Assembly: GCA_022839625.1 (NCBI GenBank)
Contig: JALHJL010000001.1
Location: 62,001-126,000 of the forward strand
Reading direction: 5' to 3'
Source of the DNA: Phycisphaerales bacterium
GTDB lineage: Bacteria > Planctomycetota > Phycisphaerae > UBA1845 > Fen-1342
DNA length: 64,000 bases
Positions 43,029 to 51,523 of the stretch are shown here, piece by piece. The position numbers and the translations under genes are program-made. Below the pieces are notes generated by a model. The model worked only from the letters and a program-made list of their open reading frames with translations, made no database searches and was not told the origin of the DNA. Positions within the stretch are counted from its first letter, which is position 1; the number at the start of each line of letters is the position of its first letter.

Positions 43029-45739
43029 GTGAGACGACCGCTGCGCCTTCCACGGCGGAACAACTGCGCGGCCTGCTGCGCCGCTGCGATGTCCAGATGA
43101 TGCAGGTCTTTCAGGGCGCGACCAGCGTGTGCGCCTCGCGCACGCACTACGAGGTCACCCCCGAACACCTGCTGCTGCGGCTGCTCGACGAGACCGTGGG
43201 CGACGTGACCCAGATCCTCGCGACGTTCAAGGCGGACCGCGCGCGGCTGCGGCGCGGCGTGCAGCGGACGCTCGATGAGCTGCCCGGCCAGCATCGCGGC
43301 AAGCCGGCGCTCTCGCCCAAGCTTGTGGAGCTGTTTCAGGCCGCGGGCGTGCTGGCCGACGAGTTCGGCTTCGAGCAGCTTCGGCCCGGCCTCTTGATGC
43401 TGGCGATCGTGCTCAACCCCGATCATGTCCGGCTGGGAGAGTTCGCCGCCGAGCTCGAACGCATCAACGTGGACCAACTGCGCGACCATTTCCACGAGAT
43501 CGTGCTCGGAGCCGCGGCGGGCCGCCCGGAAGGCCGGCCGGCGGAAGGTGCCGCCGGCGCGGGGACCGCCCTCGCGCAGTTCACGATCGACCTGACCGCC
43601 AAGGCGCGGGCCGGCCAGATCGACCCCGTCTTCGGCCGCGAGCCCGAAATCCGTCAGATGATCGACATCCTCGGTCGCCGCCGAAAGAACAACCCGATCG
43701 TGGTTGGCGAGGCGGGGACGGGCAAGACCGCGATCGTCGAGGGCCTGGCCCTGCGGATCGTGCAGGGCGACGTGCCGCCCTTCCTGCGCGGCGTGAAGCT
43801 CGCGTGCCTGGACCTCGGGCTCTTGCAGGCCGGGGCCGGCGTGCGCGGCGAGTTCGAGAACCGCCTCAAGAACGTGATCCGCGAGATCAAGGAGAGCCCC
43901 ACGCCGATGATCACGTTCATCGACGAGGCCCACATGCTCATCGGGGGCGGCGGGGGTGGCGGCGGCGATGCCTCCAACCTGCTGAAGCCCGCGTTGGCGC
44001 GCGGCGAGCTGCGCACGATCGCGGCGACGACCTGGGCCGAATACAAGAAGTACTTCGAGAAGGACGCCGCCCTGGAACGCCGCTTCCAGATCGTCCGCTG
44101 CAACGAGCCGTCGATTCAGGACACCGTGGTGATGTTGCGCGGCCTGAAGGACAAGTACGAGCGACACCACAAGGTCGTCATTCTCGACGAGGCCATCACC
44201 GCCGCGGCCGAGCTGGCCAAGCGCTACATCAGCGGGCGCTGCCTGCCCGACTCCGCCGTCGATCTCGTGGACACGGCGGCGGCCAGGGTCGCCGTGGCCC
44301 TGACGACGCGGCCGGCGATCCTTGAAGACATCGACCGCGAGATGACGAACCTGGACACGGCCATCACGGCCTTGCAGCGCGACCGGGCGGCCGGGCTCAC
44401 GATCGACGAGAAGCAGCTCGCCGAGATGGAGCAGTCGCGAGGCGCGTTGCTGGAGAAGCGCGCGGCGACTGAAAAACGCTGGCAGGAGGAGCTGGCGGCG
44501 GTGAACCGCATTCGCGACCTGCGGGCGAAGTTGCAGGGGGCCGAGAGTCCCGACGCGATTGCCCGAAAGGAGGAAGCGGCCAGCGTCCAACCTCCCGCGG
44601 CCGAGACACAGGCGCAGCCGGGGGCGGCCGAGACACAGGTCGACGAGTCCGAGTTGCGCAAGCAGATCGACGAGGCGATGGCGGCGCTGCGGGAGATGCA
44701 AGGCGACGATCCGCTGTTGTTCCCCCAGGTGGATGCCGGCTCGGTCGCCGCGGTCCTCGCGGACTGGACCGGCATTCCGGTCGGCCGGGTGGTCCGCGAT
44801 CAGATTGCGGCCACGCTTCAGATGGAGGACCGGTTGCGCAGTCGCGTGGTGGGCCAGGACCATGCCCTGACGATCGTGGCGGAGAAGCTCCGCGCGTCGA
44901 AGGCCGGCATCGGCAATCCCACGCAACCCATGGGCGTCTTCATGTGCGTCGGGCCGAGCGGTACCGGCAAGACGGAGCTGGCCCTGTCGGTGGCGGACCT
45001 GCTGTTCGGCGGCGACCGCTTCCTGACCACCATCAACATGTCCGAGTTCATGGAGAAGCACACGGTCTCGCAGCTCAAGGGCTCGCCGCCGGGCTACGTC
45101 GGCTATGGAGAGGGCGGCGTGCTGACGGAGGCGGTGCGGCAGAATCCGTACTCGGTCGTGCTCCTGGACGAGGTCGAGAAGGCCCACCCCGACGTGATGA
45201 ACCTGTTCTACCAGGTGTTCGACAAGGGCTGCCTGGCGGACGGCGAAGGCCGCGTGATCGACTTCAAGAACACCGTGCTGTTCATGACCAGCAACCTCGG
45301 CACGGACGTGATTCAGCAGATGTGCGAGTCCGGCGAAGAGGTTGACCCGAAGGAGCTGCGGGAGGCGATCTACCCGCACCTCCGCGACCACTTCAAGCCC
45401 GCGCTGGTGGCCCGCATGACGGTGATCCCGTTCTTCACGCTCCAGGACGAGGTGCTGCGGAACATCGCCCGCCTGAAGGTGGCCAAGGTTGGCAAGCGCC
45501 TTCAGACGGTCCACAAGGTCACGCTCCAAGTGGATGACGGCGTGTACGCCGCCATGGCTGGGCGCTGCCAGCAGGTGGACCTGGGCGCCCGGCAGATCGA
45601 CCACGTGATCGACCAGGCCGTGATGCCGGTGTTGTCGCGACGCCTGTTGGAGCAGATGGCCGCGGGGAAGATGGCGCCGGTGATCCACATGGGCGTCGAT
45701 GACGCCGGCGAGTTCACCTATGAGTTCTGCGATGGCTAG
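43025..45739 (+). CDS. clpV: Type VI sheath-recycling AAA+ ATPase TssH (ClpV)
   Basis: This is a 904-residue class I Clp/Hsp100 ATPase. The N-domain is about 10-165. AAA-1 has Walker A GEAGTGKT (227-234) and Walker B TFIDEAH (297-303). A middle domain is at about 435-560. AAA-2 has Walker A GPSGTGKT (643-650) and Walker B VVLLDEVEKAH (about 710-720). ClpV threads the N-terminus of contracted TssC to disassemble sheaths. Both nucleotide sites look intact. The middle domain carries a short Pro/Glu-rich repeat (AAETQAQPGAAETQ). The ATG at 43025 overlaps the tssG stop and has GAGAGGA upstream. Confidence 0.95.
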   Translation: MSETTAAPSTAEQLRGLLRRCDVQMMQVFQGATSVCASRTHYEVTPEHLLLRLLDETVGDVTQILATFKADRARLRRGVQRTLDELPGQHRGKPALSPKLVELFQAAGVLADEFGFEQLRPGLLMLAIVLNPDHVRLGEFAAELERINVDQLRDHFHEIVLGAAAGRPEGRPAEGAAGAGTALAQFTIDLTAKARAGQIDPVFGREPEIRQMIDILGRRRKNNPIVVGEAGTGKTAIVEGLALRIVQGDVPPFLRGVKLACLDLGLLQAGAGVRGEFENRLKNVIREIKESPTPMITFIDEAHMLIGGGGGGGGDASNLLKPALARGELRTIAATTWAEYKKYFEKDAALERRFQIVRCNEPSIQDTVVMLRGLKDKYERHHKVVILDEAITAAAELAKRYISGRCLPDSAVDLVDTAAARVAVALTTRPAILEDIDREMTNLDTAITALQRDRAAGLTIDEKQLAEMEQSRGALLEKRAATEKRWQEELAAVNRIRDLRAKLQGAESPDAIARKEEAASVQPPAAETQAQPGAAETQVDESELRKQIDEAMAALREMQGDDPLLFPQVDAGSVAAVLADWTGIPVGRVVRDQIAATLQMEDRLRSRVVGQDHALTIVAEKLRASKAGIGNPTQPMGVFMCVGPSGTGKTELALSVADLLFGGDRFLTTINMSEFMEKHTVSQLKGSPPGYVGYGEGGVLTEAVRQNPYSVVLLDEVEKAHPDVMNLFYQVFDKGCLADGEGRVIDFKNTVLFMTSNLGTDVIQQMCESGEEVDPKELREAIYPHLRDHFKPALVARMTVIPFFTLQDEVLRNIARLKVAKVGKRLQTVHKVTLQVDDGVYAAMAGRCQQVDLGARQIDHVIDQAVMPVLSRRLLEQMAAGKMAPVIHMGVDDAGEFTYEFCDG

Positions 45740-45760
45740 ACGGGGGAAGAGGTAGCCGTC

Positions 45761-48406
45761 ATGCCGCTCGTACGAGACATGAGCAAGGCCCAACTGGCCT
45801 TCCAGGTGGCCGGTCGCGACCTCGATGAGTTCCTGGTAGTGCGCTACCGCGGCAGCGAAGGGCTGTGCCAGCTCTTCAAGTTCGAGATCGACCTGGTGGC
45901 CCAGGCGGAAGGGATCATGCTGGAGGCGATCGTCGGCAAGCCAGCCGTCCTCAGCATCAACACCGCGGAAGGGGAGCGCTGGTTCCACGGCCTCGTCGGG
46001 CGCATGGAGCTGACCAACGAGACCGTGGGGCAGACGTATTTTCGGGTCGAGCTCGTCCCGACGCTCTGGCTATTGACGCACCGCTACCACTGCCGGATCT
46101 TCCAGAACAAGACCGTCAAGGACATTATCAACGACGTGCTCACCAAGGGCGGCATCGCGACCGACCGCTTCAAGTTCGCGCTCAAGGGAAGCTACTCGCC
46201 GCGCGAATACTGCGTGCAGTACCGCGAGACGGACTACAACTTCATCGCGCGGCTCATGGAAGAGGAAGGCATCTGGTGGTACTTCGAGCAGACCAAGGCC
46301 GGACACACGCTGGTGATGGCCGACGACAAGTCGCACTACGCGCCGATCCCGGACAAGGCCGAGCTCGTTTACCGCGCTGCGACGGGGTTGAACGTCGAGA
46401 CGGAGCACATCTTCCGTTTCCGGGTCGGGCAGTCGGTCCGTCCCGGCGCCGTGGTCATCAACGATTTCAACTTCGAAAAACCCAAGCTCCGGCTGGAAGC
46501 CACCGACGACGCCGGCCGGGACAAGACGCTCGAGTTCGCCGACCATCCCGGCGAGTTCCTGGAACAGAGCGAGGGGACCGCGCTGGCCAAGCTGCGCACG
46601 GAGGAGTTCCAGGCCCAGCGGCTGGTCGGCATCGGGCGCAGCAACTGCAAGCGCCTGGCCCCGGCCAAGACCTTCCAGCTCAAAGACTACCCCGCCGCCG
46701 GCTACGACGGCTCCTATCTGGTGACCGCGGTCACGCACCAGGGCAAGGAGTCGACGCAGCGCACCACGACCGGCGGCAACGGCCGGACGCACATCCTCGA
46801 CACCCGCGCCCACCAGTCGTTGCTCCAGGCGCGTACCAACGAGAACCCGGCGATTGCCGAGCTGGCGGAGGCGTTGCTGCAGATCGTCAGCCGGCTGCGC
46901 GCCGGCGATCCGACGGCGCATCGGGCCCTGACCTCGTGGCTCTATCACGCCGGCCAGGTCTCCAAGGACCTGCCGGCCGCGGCCGTGGCCTCGGGGGCCA
47001 ACCCCCTGGCATGGCTCTCGGTGCCCAACCTCCTGGAAGAGGTCGCGCAGTGGAACCTCATCGACTACGACGTGCCGGTGTACGAGTGCACGTTCGAGTG
47101 TATCCCGGCGGCCACCTCCTATCGCCCGCCGCGCGTCACGCCCTGGCCGGTCATCCGCGGCGCGCAGACGGCGCGGGTCGTCGGGCCGGAGGGCGAAGAA
47201 ATCCACACGGACAAGTACGGCCGCGTGCGCGTGCAGTTTAATTGGGACCGCGAGGGCAGCGAGGGCGGCAAGGCCAAGCTGTTCGGGGCCGATTCGTCCT
47301 GCTGGATTCGCGTGTGTCAGGGCATGGCCGGCGGCGGCTACGGGATGATGTTCCTCCCCCGCGTCGGCCAGGAGGTCATCGTCGATTTCCTGGAGGGCGA
47401 CCCGGACAAGCCCGTCGTTGTCGGCCGCGTCTACAACGCCGACCACATGCCGCCCTATGAGCTGCCCAAGGAGAAGACCAAGAGCGTCATCAAGACGCAC
47501 AGCAGCAAGGGCGGCGGCGGGTGCAACGAGATCCGCTTTGAGGACGCCAAGGACAAGGAGCAGCTTCTCCTCCAGGCCCAGAAGCGGATGGACACCCGCG
47601 TCAAGGCCAGTCACTTCCACACCGTCGGCGGGAGCTACCACGTGCTCGTCGGCGGCGAGAAGGACGGGGACCTCTTCGGCGAAATCCGCGAGAAGGTCTT
47701 CAAGGCCAAGCACGTGCACGTCAAGGGCGAGCTGCGCACGCTGGTCGAGAAGGACGAGGGGCGGTCGATCGGCGGCAACCAGGCGATCCAGGTCGGCGGC
47801 ACGCGCTGCCTGCAAGTCAAAAGCGATGTGGTGGACAAGTTCGACGCGAACCACAAGCACGAGGTGGCGGCAACGTACGCCTGCAAGGCCGACAGCATCC
47901 AGTTGGACGCCGCGTCCGAGATCGAGCTGAAGTGCGGCGGCAGCAGCGTGGTGCTCACGCCCGGCGGCGTCTACATCGTCGGACCGACGGTGTACATCAA
48001 CAGCGGCTCCGGGCCGTCGGTTGGGCCGGTGTCCGCCACCGCGTATGGCCCGGCGACCGCCGAGGATCCCAGCGCCGCCCAGTCAACCTCGCCGGGGAAG
48101 GACACGCGCTACGACGGGCCGAGCAAGCCGGTGGCGGCAGCCGAAGCGCCCAAGGAAGTCCCCGGCCACGAGTTTGAAGAGGAAAAGCCCAAGGAAAAGC
48201 CGACCCACTTTATCGAGATCGAGTTGGTGGACGAGGCGGGACGCCCGGTTGCCGGCGAGCCGTTCGAGGTGACGACCTCCGACGGCCAGGTCAAGCACGG
48301 GGTCACCGACGCGAACGGCCGCGCGCGGATCAATGGGATCCCGGCGGGCGACAACCAGATTTCCTTCACCAAGCTGGATTCGGACGCCTGGCGAAGAGAG
48401 GCCTAG
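45761..48406 (+). CDS. vgrG: Type VI spike protein VgrG (TssI) with a C-terminal beta module
   Basis: This is 881 residues. The gp27-like part (about 10-420) contains FKFEIDLVAQ and YCVQYRETDYNFIARLMEEEGIWW split over its usual positions. The gp5 OB-fold (about 460-560) has GPEGEEIHTDKYGRVRVQF and GGGYGMMFLPRVGQEVIVDF. A beta-helix needle rich in GG motifs follows. After a Pro/Ala linker, residues about 817-881 form a small transthyretin/Ig-like module (FIEIELVDEAGRPVAGEPF) that also occurs in the PAAR protein at 51524-53404. That shared module probably helps load or order the payload. The ATG at 45761 has GAGG eight bases upstream. Confidence 0.95.
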   Translation: MPLVRDMSKAQLAFQVAGRDLDEFLVVRYRGSEGLCQLFKFEIDLVAQAEGIMLEAIVGKPAVLSINTAEGERWFHGLVGRMELTNETVGQTYFRVELVPTLWLLTHRYHCRIFQNKTVKDIINDVLTKGGIATDRFKFALKGSYSPREYCVQYRETDYNFIARLMEEEGIWWYFEQTKAGHTLVMADDKSHYAPIPDKAELVYRAATGLNVETEHIFRFRVGQSVRPGAVVINDFNFEKPKLRLEATDDAGRDKTLEFADHPGEFLEQSEGTALAKLRTEEFQAQRLVGIGRSNCKRLAPAKTFQLKDYPAAGYDGSYLVTAVTHQGKESTQRTTTGGNGRTHILDTRAHQSLLQARTNENPAIAELAEALLQIVSRLRAGDPTAHRALTSWLYHAGQVSKDLPAAAVASGANPLAWLSVPNLLEEVAQWNLIDYDVPVYECTFECIPAATSYRPPRVTPWPVIRGAQTARVVGPEGEEIHTDKYGRVRVQFNWDREGSEGGKAKLFGADSSCWIRVCQGMAGGGYGMMFLPRVGQEVIVDFLEGDPDKPVVVGRVYNADHMPPYELPKEKTKSVIKTHSSKGGGGCNEIRFEDAKDKEQLLLQAQKRMDTRVKASHFHTVGGSYHVLVGGEKDGDLFGEIREKVFKAKHVHVKGELRTLVEKDEGRSIGGNQAIQVGGTRCLQVKSDVVDKFDANHKHEVAATYACKADSIQLDAASEIELKCGGSSVVLTPGGVYIVGPTVYINSGSGPSVGPVSATAYGPATAEDPSAAQSTSPGKDTRYDGPSKPVAAAEAPKEVPGHEFEEEKPKEKPTHFIEIELVDEAGRPVAGEPFEVTTSDGQVKHGVTDANGRARINGIPAGDNQISFTKLDSDAWRREA

Positions 48407-48409
48407 CGG

Positions 48410-48535
48410 ATAGCGAGCGGCGAATGGCAAGAAGGGCACAAGGGTTCAAGGGTTCGAGGGTCCGAGGGTCACAGGGTGCAACCGCCCCCTCTCCTTGGCC
48501 CCTTGGCCCCTCGGCCCCTTGACCCCTTCAGGAGC
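48410..48535. repeat. Intergenic word repeats and inverted arms between vgrG and the effector gene
   Basis: GCGAATGGC words (48410-48432) are followed by a left arm (CAAGGGTTCAAGGGTTCGAG, 48442-48461, and more) and a right arm (CTTGGCCCCTTGGCCCCTCG, about 48497-48516). The design matches 27795-27901. Confidence 0.75.
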
Positions 48536-48541
48536 AGGACG

Positions 48542-50542
48542 ATGGCAATAGCACGTGTGATCCGAGCACAAGACGGGGACACGTTGTGCAGCATCGGCGT
48601 TGCCAACGGCTTCAAGAACTGCACCAAGCTGCGGCCGGACAACCCGGATTTCGCGACGCGGCCGGTGCAGCCCGGTGACCGGGTCAACGTGCCCGAAATC
48701 ACGCAGAAGCAGGAGCAGGGGGCCTCCGACATGCTGCACAAGTTCGTCCGGCTCGGCCGAACCCATCGCATCTGGCTGATCCAGGACCACAACCGGCCGA
48801 ACGCGCCGGCAGCGCTGAACGACGTGCAGCGTCAGCTCGCGATCAGCAACTATGTGACGGGCCGGCAGGGTACCCAGTTTGCGCCCGCCGTCTGGGTCAA
48901 TCAGGGGGTCTTCGCGCACGATGCGGCCGCCAGCGCCGATCCGGACCATTTCAAGTTGCAGGTCTTCGACAAGATCGCCGGCGAGGCGGGCGAAGCGCAG
49001 GTCACAGTCACGCTTCAGGCCCAGAAGCCGGTGCTGAACGATCGGAACGAGATCGAGCGGTGGGAAGACATGACCGAGCCGGGCACGCGCCTGGCCGATG
49101 TCCAGTGCCAGCAGATCGCGACCGATCCGCTCTGGTACCGCTCGTATTACCTGCGCCTGGTCGTCGATGCGAATGAACAGAACAATCGCCGGGCCGATGG
49201 CACCGATCCCGCCGACGACCGCACGCGGCAGACGCTGGTGGTGCCCCCGGTGATGAACGGCGGCGCGCCGGACCGGCGGATCGAGATTCTCGACTTGCGC
49301 ATTAAGGCCGAGCGGCCGGCCCGCGACTGCGAACACGCCGACGCGAACGGCAAGTGCAAGGCGCTGGCCTTCGCCGACGTCGGCAAGAACGAGAAAGTCC
49401 TGCGGATGAAGGTGTATCGCATCACTGGCCCGGGTGCCGATGCGAACCCGATCACCGATGCCCAGATCGACACGATGCTCTTCCGCGATTACCGGGCGAC
49501 GCTGGCGCAGGCCAACGTCGGCCTTCAGCTCGTGGACGACCGCATCTTCGACGTGCCGCCGCCCAAGAACATGATCGCGGTCTGCGACATTCTCACCGGG
49601 CCCGAGGTGCGCGCGACCGGTGGCCGTAACATCGGCGCCACCGTCGCGCTGAGCAGCGGCAACGTGACCGCCACGATCACCACGGCGGCGAACGACACGC
49701 CCGAACAGACCGCTCAGAGCCTGGCCAACGCCTTGCAGGCCCAGGGCGTGCGTTGCCGCGTGCTGCGCAATCCGCCCGACCGCACCAGCGGCAACGCCTT
49801 TGGCTCGTGCGACATCCTGTGCTTCAACGCGGACAACTCGCCGGCGCGGATCATCGCGGTGCAGAACGCGGCGGGCGAGGCCCAGCAGCTTTCGCACACC
49901 GGGGCGTGGAACAACGGTTCGGTGAATCACGGCAACGACTACGGGGCGAACGAGCACCGTTACCGCTTCGTCGGCGGGCGAGACTTCCGGGCGCTGGGCA
50001 AGAACTACAACACCGAGGACGGCCACCTGGCGGTCCTGCTCGTCAATCTCTTCGCTCCCAACCCGCCCCCCGGCGGGACCCTGCTCGGGTACGCCCTGAT
50101 TCCCTACCGCGCGGTGACGGCCAACTTGCGGCCCATCCGGACGTATCAGATGGCGGTCGTCATGGACAGCAACGGCGTCCAGCGCCGCACCGTCTTGCCG
50201 CACGAGGCCGGGCACGTGCTGCTCGACCTGATCCACACGACGCAATCGACGAACCCGGAGCGGGACTTCCAGAACAACGCGTACCCGACCAACCCCCGGC
50301 TGGCTTTCTCCGAGTGGATGGCCGCCTTCAGCCGTGAAACCAATCCGCCGGTGCTGCACCTGCGAATGTCCGACGATCCCCTCAGGGTGGAATTCCAGGA
50401 GGTCCACGGCAACTTGCAGGTGCGCCAGGTGGTCTTGGGGGCACCGCCGACGCCCTCGCCGGTACAGACCTTCCGCACGGTGTCGGCGTCGGTGCTGCGG
50501 AGTATGCGGCAACTGCGTCCGGCCCCGGTGTCGAACTTGTAG
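48542..50542 (+). CDS. Probable type VI effector: LysM-like N-terminus and HExxH metallopeptidase motif
   Basis: This is 666 residues with no signal peptide, as expected for cargo of the spike. Residues 1-55 form a LysM-like repeat (DGDTLCSIGVANGF ... VQPGDRVNVPE). The next 30 residues (GASDMLHKFVRLG) are homologous to a segment of the PAAR protein that follows its own LysM. The central 450 residues are beta-rich and unrecognised. LPHEAGHVLLDLIH (552-565) contains the zinc motif HExxH (H554, E555, H558), with H565 one residue further than in metzincins; the third ligand is uncertain. The ATG at 48542 has AGGAG seven bases upstream. Immediately after vgrG and before PAAR is a typical effector position; peptidase activity is inferred. 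Confidence 0.75.
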   Translation: MAIARVIRAQDGDTLCSIGVANGFKNCTKLRPDNPDFATRPVQPGDRVNVPEITQKQEQGASDMLHKFVRLGRTHRIWLIQDHNRPNAPAALNDVQRQLAISNYVTGRQGTQFAPAVWVNQGVFAHDAAASADPDHFKLQVFDKIAGEAGEAQVTVTLQAQKPVLNDRNEIERWEDMTEPGTRLADVQCQQIATDPLWYRSYYLRLVVDANEQNNRRADGTDPADDRTRQTLVVPPVMNGGAPDRRIEILDLRIKAERPARDCEHADANGKCKALAFADVGKNEKVLRMKVYRITGPGADANPITDAQIDTMLFRDYRATLAQANVGLQLVDDRIFDVPPPKNMIAVCDILTGPEVRATGGRNIGATVALSSGNVTATITTAANDTPEQTAQSLANALQAQGVRCRVLRNPPDRTSGNAFGSCDILCFNADNSPARIIAVQNAAGEAQQLSHTGAWNNGSVNHGNDYGANEHRYRFVGGRDFRALGKNYNTEDGHLAVLLVNLFAPNPPPGGTLLGYALIPYRAVTANLRPIRTYQMAVVMDSNGVQRRTVLPHEAGHVLLDLIHTTQSTNPERDFQNNAYPTNPRLAFSEWMAAFSRETNPPVLHLRMSDDPLRVEFQEVHGNLQVRQVVLGAPPTPSPVQTFRTVSASVLRSMRQLRPAPVSNL

Positions 50543-50551
50543 GAGCTCGCC

Positions 50552-51511
50552 ATGCTGCCCAAACCGCCCGAAGGGTATCTGAGCAAGGACGAAGCGGATG
50601 TCCGGCTCGAGCAGTTTCTGAGCGCCGGCAAGTACGACGCCCCGCGGCTGCCCAAGCGGGCCGAACCCGCCCACGTTGACGAATTCGTGCGCAAGGTCCT
50701 TGACCGCAAGGAGCTGCGGCCGCGCGACATGGCCCGCGTCGGTGAGCTGATGCGGTTCTTCGACCTGCGCGGCTGCTGCGGCAACGTACTCAAGTGGCTG
50801 GACCGCCGCGAAGCGAAGCCCGAGGACTTGCCCAAGCCGATGACCGCGGTGGCCATCCTCGGCGACATGGGCACCGACGACCAACAGGCCCAGGCGGCCA
50901 AGTACTACCAGCACCTCGCGGGGCACCGCTTCGCGGAAGAGCACTTCGGCCCCCTGCTGGACCTGTTCTTCCACTTGCCGGAGAGTGCCAGCCCAAAGTG
51001 GATTATCGAGCCGCTCGATCGCAAGCTGGCCGCGCTGGAACCGGACATCGAGACGAATCAGGACGCCGCCGTCGCGTACTACGAGTTGAAGGACTACAAG
51101 CAGGCCCGCTGGCCGGCCGTCGAGGCCGCCAAGAAGCGCCGGCACGAGCTGCTCAAGACGGCCGACGCCAACCGGCGGCGCCAGGAGCTGGCCCGCTGTT
51201 ACCTCGGCTTCGAAGGCCGGCCGTACGCGGACTTCGAGCGCTGGGGCATGATGATGTTGCAGCGCGACTGCGCGGCGACCGAGCCGGCCCACCTTGCCAA
51301 GGTCTTCCTCCACGAGATGAACCTGCTGATGTCGCGCGGCACGCGGCCCGACTTGCCGGCGCACGAGGCCGAAGACCTCAGGAAGTACACGACCCGCTGT
51401 GCGCGGGCGATCGCGTTCTATCTCGGCAAGCTGGACGACAAGCAGGCCGAGTTCGCGGCCAAGCACGAGAATCGAGACCAGGACGACGTTCTGTACTGGG
51501 ATGCCGTATAG
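50552..51511 (+). CDS. Helical protein of unknown function, possible immunity protein or effector adaptor
   Basis: This is 319 residues with no signal peptide or membrane segment and a mostly helical composition. Segments such as YYQHLAGHRFAEEHFGPLLD and ELARCYLGFEGRPYADFERW suggest TPR/HEAT-like packing. It starts 9 bp after the effector gene and ends 12 bp before the PAAR gene, so it is tightly co-expressed with both. A cytoplasmic immunity protein for the HExxH effector or a loading chaperone would both fit. It does not look like the known DUF4123 or EagR adaptors. A third option is a separate structural part of the spike. Confidence 0.65.
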   Translation: MLPKPPEGYLSKDEADVRLEQFLSAGKYDAPRLPKRAEPAHVDEFVRKVLDRKELRPRDMARVGELMRFFDLRGCCGNVLKWLDRREAKPEDLPKPMTAVAILGDMGTDDQQAQAAKYYQHLAGHRFAEEHFGPLLDLFFHLPESASPKWIIEPLDRKLAALEPDIETNQDAAVAYYELKDYKQARWPAVEAAKKRRHELLKTADANRRRQELARCYLGFEGRPYADFERWGMMMLQRDCAATEPAHLAKVFLHEMNLLMSRGTRPDLPAHEAEDLRKYTTRCARAIAFYLGKLDDKQAEFAAKHENRDQDDVLYWDAV

Positions 51512-51523
51512 GCAGGGACGACC

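Noticed and set aside
42773..45988. Long antisense open frame opposite tssH
   Set aside because: It is a shadow of the ClpV gene; the Leu/Arg/His-rich product is typical of reverse-frame high-GC coding.
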